Shown: in pieces, positions 1-6,725 of the stretch
Layout: the number at the start of each line of letters is the position of its first letter
How positions within the stretch are numbered: position 1 is the first letter of the stretch
From: Flammeovirga pacifica
GTDB lineage: Bacteria > Bacteroidota > Bacteroidia > Cytophagales > Flammeovirgaceae
Direction of reading: 5' to 3'
Assembly (NCBI RefSeq): GCF_000807855.2
Contig: NZ_JRYR02000001.1
Span: 4,430,045-4,494,044 of the forward strand
Length of the DNA: 64,000 nucleotides
Notes under the pieces: generated by a model
Database searches by the model: none
What the model was told of the DNA's origin: nothing
What the model saw: the letters and a program-made list of their open reading frames with translations, nothing else
Translations under genes and position numbers: made by a program

Positions 1-484
1 CGTTCACGTTTAGCATTAGATAATTGGCTAAACCTTGACCAATAATTATTGATTTGCTTCCTTTTTTAAGGTATTCTCCTTTGGTCACTTTTGATGATAA
101 ATCACAAAGCTGATTTTCTCCATCAGGCTCCGTACCCACTACCATAACTCCTTTGGTCATTGAATCGGTAGCGGCCATGGCATAAGTTTCTAAACGCCCA
201 AAGAGATTGGAGACATGCTTATGGTCCATCACCTTAGTTCTTATCTCTTCCTTATCTTCTATGAGGTTATTGATGGTTTTATCTTCCCAATAACCTTTCA
301 TATGAATTTGAGCATAGCCCATATAAAAACGAGCAGCAGTGTCAATCATTTGTTGATAAGAACCTTCTTGAAGTGATCTCATCAGAATAGCTAGAATAAC
401 AGCAAAGAATATGGAAGAAATACTAGTTATTGTTCTTCTTCTATTTCGCCATAAATTCCGCCATGCAATTTTAGTAATAAGCAT
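1..484 (-). CDS. ABC transporter permease, MacB/FtsX type (5' part only)
   Basis: The gene starts at the ATG complementary to 482-484 and runs off the left edge, so about 161 codons are visible. The product opens with a short basic stretch (AWRNLWRNRRR) and one hydrophobic segment (SISSIFFAVILAIL, about residues 21-34), followed by a soluble periplasmic region. This is the usual N-terminus of MacB/FtsX/LolE permeases, which take hydrophobic cargo or lipoproteins from the outer face of the inner membrane. It lies 10 bp after the LolA-like gene and is the third gene of an operon headed by tetR. The ATPase partner is not in view and may lie beyond the edge. Family placement is good; the cargo is unknown. 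Confidence 0.75.
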   Translation of the reverse strand, partial: MLITKIAWRNLWRNRRRTITSISSIFFAVILAILMRSLQEGSYQQMIDTAARFYMGYAQIHMKGYWEDKTINNLIEDKEEIRTKVMDHKHVSNLFGRLETYAMAATDSMTKGVMVVGTEPDGENQLCDLSSKVTKGEYLKKGSKSIIIGQGLANYLMLNVN

Positions 485-494
485 AATGGGTAGA

Positions 495-1247
495 TTAGCG
501 TACTTTCTTCATGTTTTGTTGAGTGAAGAAACTCTCAGAGATTTTTTGATTGAATTTGGCATCATGGTAAATCATGACTGTTTTCTTTCCTTCTTCTTCG
601 GCAGGGATCATTTCCATCCTTGTAGGAATAGTTCGGCCACCCAATTCTTTCAGTTCAGAGTTATTCAAAGTGTTGACTAGATACATGTCTTCGTCATAGT
701 TTTCAACCTTCATTTGATTATATAATCCGTCAGTTGATACCCAAGTAATAACTTTACCCCAAACAACAGCAGCATCTTCATGAGGGATCAATTCTATTTT
801 ATAACATTCAACTTCATTGACCGTTTCTTTTCCTAGTAATTTGTGGCTATAATCTTCTACTACTGATGAGCCTCTCATAAGGTCATCGTTAGTAAAATCC
901 GAACCCATCCAAGCTTGTGACATCATCGAAGGAGATATTTTGATAGTCCTTTCAATACTTGGGGTCCAGCTCCACATTTCTTTTTGTCGCTTTAGCGATG
1001 CAGATCCTTTGTCTTTAGCAGGAGAGGTAATCAACACTAAGAAATATTTATCAGTACCTTTAGACCAAGACTTCATTTCCATAGTTCTTGTCCAAGTCGG
1101 ACGAACAACTTTCATTGTCATTTTGGTGTAGCTACTTTGTCCCCTTTGTTGATCCATCATTTTTTCAATTATTTCTTTAGCATCTTGAGCTAGCAAAGAG
1201 GAAATACTAAATAATGTAATTAAGATAGTAGTGATACTTTTTTTCAT
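495..1247 (-). CDS. LolA-like outer membrane lipoprotein-sorting protein
   Basis: A 250-residue protein with a cleavable signal peptide (MKKSITTILITLFSISSLLAQ). The mature part has the features of the LolA-like family usually annotated as outer membrane lipoprotein-sorting protein: a KMTMKVVRPTW strand, a KGSASLKRQKEMWSWTPS segment and a helical DFTNDDLMRGSS stretch. Members form a half-barrel that carries lipid or lipoprotein across the periplasm, often beside an MMPL- or FtsX-type exporter. Here it sits between a TetR regulator (1-bp gap) and an FtsX-type permease (10-bp gap), which suggests a regulated envelope lipid or lipoprotein export unit. The exact cargo is inference. Confidence 0.8.
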   Translation of the reverse strand: MKKSITTILITLFSISSLLAQDAKEIIEKMMDQQRGQSSYTKMTMKVVRPTWTRTMEMKSWSKGTDKYFLVLITSPAKDKGSASLKRQKEMWSWTPSIERTIKISPSMMSQAWMGSDFTNDDLMRGSSVVEDYSHKLLGKETVNEVECYKIELIPHEDAAVVWGKVITWVSTDGLYNQMKVENYDEDMYLVNTLNNSELKELGGRTIPTRMEMIPAEEEGKKTVMIYHDAKFNQKISESFFTQQNMKKVR

Positions 1248-1248
1248 T

Positions 1249-1839
1249 TTATATTTTAATTGAGTTATAAACTTGTTGATATATATCTTCTATCACTTCC
1301 ATAGGTTGATCATAGATCTTTGAGAAAGCCATGAGAGCAAATCCTTCAGAAGTGGTAATGAGGTGTCTACTTAACTTCACTGCATCAATCTCTTTTTTTA
1401 TGAGACCTTTATTTTGATCTTTTTGAATACAATGGCTGAAAATATCGGTGTATTGTTGGAAGTAGGTCTTGCTCATTATTAATAATTCCTCATCATTTTT
1501 TATATAAAAGAGAATGTTCATATAAAATTCGAAGGTGTTGTTATTCTCCTCTTCAAAAGATTGAAGAAGGTATTTGTATTGTTCTAATAACATATCCATT
1601 ACTTCCTTTAAGCTCATTTCCTGAAAGGGAATATCGAGGAATTGCTTAGCCATATCACTCCAAAAAGCCTTTACGCAAGCAATTATTAATTCGTCTTTAT
1701 TTTTAAAATGATGATAAAAAGCTCCTTTAGATAAATTAGATGCTTTTACTACTTCATTTAAAGAGACTTTATTCATCCCTTTGTCTTGGAATAGTTTTAC
1801 CCCAATGTCTATAATATGTGATTTAGTATCTTTTTCCAT
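1249..1839 (-). CDS. TetR/AcrR family transcriptional regulator
   Basis: A 196-residue protein. Residues about 5-55 form the TetR DNA-binding domain, with the recognition stretch SLNEVVKASNLSKGAFYHHF followed by KNKDEL. The C-terminal helical domain is divergent, as is usual for the ligand- and dimer-forming part. It is the first gene of the operon with the LolA-like protein and the FtsX-type permease. A 22-bp palindrome begins 12 bp upstream of the ATG, so autorepression of the whole operon is the simple reading. The ligand is unknown. Confidence 0.9.
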   Translation of the reverse strand: MEKDTKSHIIDIGVKLFQDKGMNKVSLNEVVKASNLSKGAFYHHFKNKDELIIACVKAFWSDMAKQFLDIPFQEMSLKEVMDMLLEQYKYLLQSFEEENNNTFEFYMNILFYIKNDEELLIMSKTYFQQYTDIFSHCIQKDQNKGLIKKEIDAVKLSRHLITTSEGFALMAFSKIYDQPMEVIEDIYQQVYNSIKI

Positions 1840-1850
1840 TATAATATTTT

Positions 1851-1872
1851 ACATACCAACTGGTCGGTATGT
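1851..1872. promoter_or_regulatory. TetR-type palindromic operator upstream of the tetR-lolA-permease operon
   Basis: Perfect 7-bp arms ACATACC and GGTATGT separated by 8 bp, whose core is also nearly symmetric (AACTGGTC). The site is centred about 22 bp upstream of the tetR start codon. Its size and ACCnACnnGTnGGT layout match operators of TetR-family repressors, so binding by the adjacent regulator is likely. Confidence 0.75.
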
Positions 1873-1950
1873 CAATGTAGTGATAAATTTTAAAATAAAA
1901 AAAAACAACAATGAATTTGTTGTTTTCTTAGAAATGAAATGATGAGGCAT

Positions 1951-1985
1951 AAAAAAATCCACTTTGTTAAAAGTGGATTTTTTTT
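1951..1985 (-). terminator. Intrinsic terminator after the 1992-3101 gene
   Basis: The stem AAAATCCACTTT / AAAGTGGATTTT has a 4-base loop and T-runs on both sides, so it could work in both directions. On the minus strand it follows the stop codon of the 1992-3101 gene by only a few bases. Confidence 0.85.
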
Positions 1986-1991
1986 AAGTTC

Positions 1992-3101
1992 TTAATTATC
2001 AAAAACTGGAACAGGTTCTTCTTTTAGAGACTCTGTATTGAAATGTTCAATAATTTCACCGTCTTTTCTAATAGTGACATGATCTTTTGAGCAGTTTACT
2101 TTGTACTCATGTTTCATGATGTTCACTGTGAAATTGTTATTATCTGTTTTCTTGAAAGTATAACCGTCTTCAGATTTGAACTCAGAAAGTAAGAAATCTT
2201 TATAATAAATTCCCACCCACTTTTTGTTGTGAGGTTTAACTCTGATATCGTGCTCATCTCTAAATACTTTCAATTCATATTTTTCAGTATCCTTAAGAAC
2301 AAAGTATTTAGGAATGATTTTGAAAAGATATTCTCCATCGAATGCCCATTCATCACCTTTTTCTTTGTCTTTTAAATGTAGCCATGAATAATAATCGTTT
2401 AAGATTTCAAATTCACCATCTAAATATTTAGCTTCTTCTTTAATTTCTTCAGATAAATCGTCACGAGACTTAATCTCATCAACGTTTTTCATGCTATGCT
2501 TATAATGATTATAAACTAGAAATTCTTCATAAACCGACATCTCGAAAGTATTTGAAGTAGCTTCTATTTCTTCTTTTGTTGTTGTAGAGTCTGTGGCTGC
2601 ATCAACTGTAACTACTTCGATAGAATCTTTTTCTTCTACTTCTACAGGAGGAGTAATAGTTTGTTCATCTTTTGCCATTTCTTCCTCAGGGCTGTTAGTA
2701 GTACTTTGAGTAGCTGCCGCTGCCATGTAAGAATCATCACCTCCAGCATTTTTGACTCTTTCATCAAAGTATTCTGGATCAGAATATTTTATCTGTCCGA
2801 TAAGAACGGATGATACAATATGGTTGCCTCTTTTAACAGCAACATATCCTTTGCTGTTTTTTGTCATATCAACTAAGGCAACTTCTCCTTTACTATTAAT
2901 AGGAGTCGAAGAACGTTTGTTGTCGATGTATGTCACAATGGACAATTCATCTGTTGAACTAACCTGATCAACAAATGCATAAAACTTATTGTCTTTTTCG
3001 GTGATTAATAAAACACCGTTCCAGTCATTGCTTGATTTAAAGCCAAATAACAATGCGAAAATAGATAGACATAAAAAGTAAGTAGAATTTTTGGTATTCA
3101 T
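1992..3101 (-). CDS. Secreted protein of unknown function, paralogue of the 3238-4428 product
   Basis: A 369-residue protein with an N-terminal signal sequence (MNTKNSTYFLCLSIFALLFGF). The N-terminal part (about 27-110) begins WNGVLLI and is predicted beta-rich. The middle (about 120-185) is acidic, Thr/Ser/Glu-rich and low in complexity. The C-terminal part (about 230-355) contains FDGEYLFKIIPKYF and VKPHNKKWVGIYYKDF. The neighbouring 3238-4428 product has the same order and the same key motifs, so the two are tandem duplicates. I do not recognise the family. Secretion to the periplasm or beyond is inferred only from the signal sequence. A promoter-like element lies about 70 bp upstream. Confidence 0.8.
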   Translation of the reverse strand: MNTKNSTYFLCLSIFALLFGFKSSNDWNGVLLITEKDNKFYAFVDQVSSTDELSIVTYIDNKRSSTPINSKGEVALVDMTKNSKGYVAVKRGNHIVSSVLIGQIKYSDPEYFDERVKNAGGDDSYMAAAATQSTTNSPEEEMAKDEQTITPPVEVEEKDSIEVVTVDAATDSTTTKEEIEATSNTFEMSVYEEFLVYNHYKHSMKNVDEIKSRDDLSEEIKEEAKYLDGEFEILNDYYSWLHLKDKEKGDEWAFDGEYLFKIIPKYFVLKDTEKYELKVFRDEHDIRVKPHNKKWVGIYYKDFLLSEFKSEDGYTFKKTDNNNFTVNIMKHEYKVNCSKDHVTIRKDGEIIEHFNTESLKEEPVPVFDN

Positions 3102-3169
3102 TAGGTAATGAAATTATAAAAATAGAATTATTGTGTAATAACTAGAGAACATCAATATTAGAATAAAAA

Positions 3170-3203
3170 CAAATGTAAATAAAAAAAAACTTTTTTTAGA
3201 CAA
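3170..3203 (-). promoter_or_regulatory. Bacteroidota-type promoter for the 1992-3101 gene
   Basis: Read on the minus strand, TTTTG at about 3199-3203 is followed after 23 bases by TACATTTG (3170-3177), fitting the Bacteroidota TTG / TAnnTTTG consensus. The ATG is at 3101, giving a leader of about 60 bases. Confidence 0.5.
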
Positions 3204-3237
3204 AATCATTAAATCCCACGAAATAAGTCAATAAAAT

Positions 3238-4428
3238 TTAATTATTGTAATAAAATTGACTGTCGATTTTTAGGATATCCTTACTAAGCTTATGAAGTAT
3301 TTTACCATTTTGCTTCACAACTAAATATTTTTTGTCTGAATAAAAAGTGTAAGATTCACCTCCAGTTTTTACTTTTAATAAGTTCTGGTTTGTTAATTGT
3401 ATATGATATGGTTGGTTAGATTTGAAAGCTATGATTTCATGATTTCTATAATAAAAACCAAGAAGTTTCTTATTATGAGGTTTAACCGATATGTAATGTT
3501 TGCTTAAAAATGATTTAACTGCTTCTTCATCTTTATAGTTAATATCAAAGTACCTTTTATCAATAGAGAATAGATATTCACCATCAAAAGCCATTTCTGT
3601 ATCTTTTCTTCTGTGTTCTAGGTAGAGCCAACTATCGTGATCTTTCACGACATTATAATCCGAGTCAAAGTGTCTTGCATCTTTTTTAACGGAAACGCCA
3701 GATCTTGTGGCTTCTTTCTTTTGACCTTTTATATATTTTGGAAATAAGGAATTATGAATTACTTTTTCGAAAAGGAGTAAATTATTGGTTTTACTTACCT
3801 TTACAGCACTTCTAGTAGCTACAACTTCTATTTTTTCTTCTTCAATGACTTCTTGTGTTGGAAGTTCTTCTAGTACTGCTTCACCTCTTGATTTTCTATT
3901 TTTTCTATCTTCTTTTAAAACAAAGCCTGCACCTACTTGACTAGAGGTAAGAACATCTCCATTTTTTTGTTTATTCTTTGTTATAGCTGTTCTAGATGGA
4001 GCAGAAGTGTAAGTTTTAGAAGTAAATTGATAACCAATTTGTTTGTCCATATTTTTCATCACTGCACTTCTAGCTAAAAGATAATGCTGATTTGATGAAA
4101 TAATATCATGAACTTTTACTGAAGCGACCACAAAACCCAATTTTTTTACTATAATAAAGCCAGTTACTCTTTGGTCTCTTTGGAAATTAACCTTGAGCAT
4201 TCTGCCGTATTTTTTAACAGGGTGTTCAATTTTTTTACCATTGATATTAGCAATGATCACTAATTCATTGATTTGCTCTGTTTTATCAACAAAAGCAGAG
4301 ATCTGTCCTTCCGATCTATTAGCTAAAAGTACTCCATCCCAGAATGGAGGAGAAAAGGAGGCAAAAGAATCAGATAAAGAAGTAAGTACAAAAAATATAC
4401 TTATGAAGAATATTATATTTTTTTTCAT
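3238..4428 (-). CDS. Secreted protein of unknown function, paralogue of the 1992-3101 product
   Basis: A 396-residue protein with a signal sequence (MKKNIIFFISIFFVLTSLSDSFA). It has the same three-part plan as the downstream gene: an N-terminal WDGVLLA domain with AFVDKTEQINELVIIANING (the partner has AFVDQVSSTDELSIVTYIDN), a variable middle rich in Lys, Ser, Thr and Glu, and a C-terminal domain with FDGEYLFSIDKRYF and ISVKPHNKKLLGFYYRN. The middles do not align, so the ends are under stronger constraint than the linker. The function is unknown; the pair looks like a lineage-specific duplication. Confidence 0.8.
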   Translation of the reverse strand: MKKNIIFFISIFFVLTSLSDSFASFSPPFWDGVLLANRSEGQISAFVDKTEQINELVIIANINGKKIEHPVKKYGRMLKVNFQRDQRVTGFIIVKKLGFVVASVKVHDIISSNQHYLLARSAVMKNMDKQIGYQFTSKTYTSAPSRTAITKNKQKNGDVLTSSQVGAGFVLKEDRKNRKSRGEAVLEELPTQEVIEEEKIEVVATRSAVKVSKTNNLLLFEKVIHNSLFPKYIKGQKKEATRSGVSVKKDARHFDSDYNVVKDHDSWLYLEHRRKDTEMAFDGEYLFSIDKRYFDINYKDEEAVKSFLSKHYISVKPHNKKLLGFYYRNHEIIAFKSNQPYHIQLTNQNLLKVKTGGESYTFYSDKKYLVVKQNGKILHKLSKDILKIDSQFYYNN

Positions 4429-4568
4429 AATAATAAAAGGTAATGCTGTGGGCAGCTGTAGAAGTAACGATAGAAAGTTGTTGTTATTTCACTAAAATAG
4501 TTTGAGTGCAAAAAAAAATTAGAAAATGGCAAAGACTGTAATTATTTTACACACAAAGAATTGAACAC

Positions 4569-4608
4569 AAAAAAAACGGATTACTTGAATAATTCCAAAA
4601 TAATCCGT
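4569..4608 (-). terminator. Intrinsic terminator after the acyltransferase gene
   Basis: The arms ACGGATTA (4576-4583) and TAATCCGT (4601-4608) are followed on the minus strand by a T-run. It lies about 40 bases beyond the stop codon at 4648. Confidence 0.75.
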
Positions 4609-4647
4609 CTTACTTTATATTTTATTTTTTAAATTCAAATAATATAA

Positions 4648-5475
4648 TTAGTCAAATTTAGGTTTGTCATCTGGGTTTTGACCAATTTCATTAGTGATTT
4701 TCTTAACTATGTCATCAACAGATACATCACTAGAAAATTGTATAGGATCTTTTATTTTGACCTTTAGTTTTGTACCTCTTTTCTTAAATAATAACCCTTT
4801 TTTGTCAAAAGCTCTTCTAAAGCCATCAATTACAATAGGTACAACAATAGGGTTGTAACTTTTAATAATATTACCTGTACCTTTTCTTACAGGAGCGTAA
4901 GGACTTGTAGTGCCTTGTGGGAATGTTACTAACCAACCTTGATCTAATGCTTTTTTAATTTTTAAAGGAGCATTAATATCTGCACCCCTTTTTACATCCT
5001 TACCTTGTGCTCTCCAAGATCTTTTTACTGTTACAGCTCCGGCTAAAGAAAATATCTTTGGTATTATACCACTTTGCTTCATGGTTTCTTCAGCAGCGAC
5101 ATAATAAGTATTTACTCTTGGATTCAACATATATATAGGTAAAGGAGCAACACCTTTTTTAAATCCCCATTTAGCACTAGCAAAAATGTGATAAAAAGAA
5201 ATCACATCAGTGTAGTAAGTTTGGTGGTTGGATACAAATAATACATTGTTTTTGGGAAGGTCTTTGAGTTTTTCCATTCCTTCCACTTGTAAATTATTAT
5301 GTAGCTTGAGTCTTGGGTAAGTAAGTGCTGCAAGAGTACCAATTAGCATTCGCTTTAAAAAAAGAACATTGCCAAAATTATCTCTTTTAATTAACTGAAA
5401 TTTCTTTTTTTTATTCGTTTCAGTTGCACTCGTGTCTTTGAAAACGTCTTTTATATCTTTATTATTCTCCTTCAT
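4648..5475 (-). CDS. 1-acyl-sn-glycerol-3-phosphate acyltransferase-like protein (PlsC family)
   Basis: A 275-residue protein. Acyltransferase block I is NHQTYYTD (H84 and D90 of the HX4D pair). Block III is FPQGTTS at 185-191, where most family members have FPEGTRS, so the Glu is Gln and the Arg is Thr. Block IV is VPIVIDGFRRAF. The enzyme would transfer an acyl chain to lysophosphatidate or a similar lysolipid at the membrane. The first 30 residues are charged and lack the usual N-terminal membrane helix. The changed block III may mean altered acceptor recognition. The gene stands alone with its own terminator. Confidence 0.8.
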   Translation of the reverse strand: MKENNKDIKDVFKDTSATETNKKKKFQLIKRDNFGNVLFLKRMLIGTLAALTYPRLKLHNNLQVEGMEKLKDLPKNNVLFVSNHQTYYTDVISFYHIFASAKWGFKKGVAPLPIYMLNPRVNTYYVAAEETMKQSGIIPKIFSLAGAVTVKRSWRAQGKDVKRGADINAPLKIKKALDQGWLVTFPQGTTSPYAPVRKGTGNIIKSYNPIVVPIVIDGFRRAFDKKGLLFKKRGTKLKVKIKDPIQFSSDVSVDDIVKKITNEIGQNPDDKPKFD

Positions 5476-5883
5476 ATGATACCAATAATGTTGTTCTACC
5501 TAATCCGTAATTTACCATAACTCCTTTATATATATACCTCTATTTCATTAGTGGAGTTGTGTTTTGATTCAATAAATATTAGGAATGATACAAAAATACA
5601 AAATTAAATAAGGAAGAAATACCCTTTTTAAGAATACTTTTAATGGTATTTTTCTAAGATGCATATAGTCGCTGAATTAGAGAAGGATTCATTCATTATA
5701 ATATCAGTTTTTAACGGATTTAGATTTATTTAATTTCAATAACCCCCTTTTTTTGATCTAAAAACGGGTATTTAAATTCTTTAAGGATTAATCTTCAATG
5801 TTTTAATAGTAAAATGTTTGTCTATTCTAAAAAATAAAGTTACATTTGCAGGCATTTCGAGGGAAATTATAATCGAAGACATA
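5476..5883. other. Intergenic region between divergent acyltransferase and rplU
   Basis: About 400 bases, very AT-rich. The only structure I can support is the rplU promoter near its right end. Two weak minus-strand TAnnTTTG-like octamers near 5590-5610 could serve the acyltransferase gene, but such matches are frequent by chance here. Confidence 0.5.
5817..5848 (+). promoter_or_regulatory. rplU-rpmA promoter, Bacteroidota -33/-7 type
   Basis: TTTG at 5817-5820, a 20-base spacer, then TACATTTG at 5841-5848: a near-ideal match to the TTTG / TAnnTTTG consensus. Transcription would start near 5853-5856, leaving about 30 bases before the ATG at 5884. The TTG at 5818 that could extend the reading frame lies inside the -33 element and is therefore not the start codon. 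Confidence 0.7.
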
Positions 5884-6195
5884 ATGTACGCAATTGTAGA
5901 AATAGCAGGTCAGCAATTCAAAGTTGAAGAAAATAAATACATCTACACGCACAAACTTGATTCTGAAGAGGGTGCTGCGGTAGAATTTGAGAAGGTTCTT
6001 CTTGTAGATAACGCTGACAACGTATCAGTAGGAGCACCAACTGTAGAAGGTGCAAAAGTGACAGGTAAAGTACTTGGTCACGTTAAAGGCGAAAAAGTTA
6101 TCGTCTTTAAGAAAAAGAGAAGAAAAGGATACAGAGTGAAAAACGGTCATAGACAACATTTCACAAAAGTCCTTATCGAAGGTATCTCTAACTAA
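5884..6195 (+). CDS. rplU: 50S ribosomal protein L21
   Basis: A 103-residue protein, the usual length for bL21, starting [16 protein letters not shown] and ending with the conserved [19 protein letters not shown] region that contacts 23S rRNA. The frame is open upstream to a TTG at 5818, but that codon lies in the promoter and the extension has no family match, so the ATG at 5884 is taken. Gene rpmA follows after 36 bases and ends with a strong terminator, making a classic two-gene ribosomal operon. Confidence 0.97.
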   Translation: MYAIVEIAGQQFKVEENKYIYTHKLDSEEGAAVEFEKVLLVDNADNVSVGAPTVEGAKVTGKVLGHVKGEKVIVFKKKRRKGYRVKNGHRQHFTKVLIEGISN

Positions 6196-6231
6196 TTTAT
6201 TTGGAACCGAAATTCCTAACGATAAAAAAAC

Positions 6232-6492
6232 ATGGCACACAAGAAAGGAGCGGGTAGCTCAAGAAACGGTAGAGAGTCGGAAAGTAAACGACTTGGTGTG
6301 AAAATTTTCGGAGGTCAGTTTGCAAAAGCTGGTAACATCCTAGTAAGACAACGTGGTACTAAACACCATGCTGGTTCTAACGTAGGGATGGGTAAAGATC
6401 ACACATTATTTTCACTTGTTGACGGAACTGTAGAGTTCAAAAAGTCAAGATTGGGGAGATCTTTCATCTCAGTTGTTCCTTCAGCGGAATAA
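6232..6492 (+). CDS. rpmA: 50S ribosomal protein L27
   Basis: An 86-residue bL27 starting directly with [16 protein letters not shown], so there is no cleavable N-terminal extension of the Firmicutes kind. The flexible N-terminal tail reaches toward the peptidyl transferase centre. [19 protein letters not shown] is the conserved central stretch. Co-transcribed with rplU. Confidence 0.97.
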   Translation: MAHKKGAGSSRNGRESESKRLGVKIFGGQFAKAGNILVRQRGTKHHAGSNVGMGKDHTLFSLVDGTVEFKKSRLGRSFISVVPSAE

Positions 6493-6512
6493 TTATCTAG
6501 ATGATAAAAATT

Positions 6513-6546
6513 AAGCCCAAATCTTTTTAAAAGATTTGGGCTTTTT
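6513..6546 (+). terminator. Intrinsic terminator of rplU-rpmA
   Basis: A perfect 15-bp stem AAGCCCAAATCTTTT / AAAAGATTTGGGCTT with a one-base centre, followed by T-rich sequence, 20 bases after the rpmA stop. Confidence 0.93.
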
Positions 6547-6712
6547 GTTTGCCAAATTTTTGAAATTTGGTTCAAACGAGAAATAATTGTGTTAATGTAT
6601 TGAGAAGGCGAAATAATTTTTAACTAATTATTGTTTATAACTTATGAACAATTAGGACAAAAACGTTATTTTAGCATATTATTTCATTAATATTTTCGAG
6701 CACAGATAGAAG

Positions 6713-6718
6713 AGGAGG
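6713..6718 (+). promoter_or_regulatory. Strong Shine-Dalgarno sequence of dnaA
   Basis: AGGAGG with 7 bases to the ATG at 6726. Most starts in this window, as in Bacteroidota generally, have no such motif, so it stands out and fixes the dnaA start. Confidence 0.65.
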
Positions 6719-6725
6719 AATTTAA

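Noticed and set aside
4193-4495. Plus-strand 100-codon frame opposite the 3238-4428 gene
   Set aside because: Antisense shadow of a coding gene with a signal peptide; no independent start signal or homology.
5818-5883. N-terminal extension of L21 from TTG at 5818
   Set aside because: The codon lies in the -33 promoter element and transcription would start downstream of it; bL21 begins MYAIVEI.
6493-6725. Replication origin beside dnaA
   Set aside because: I searched the upstream region for clusters of TTATCCACA-like boxes and found none convincing on either strand; AT-richness alone is not evidence here.
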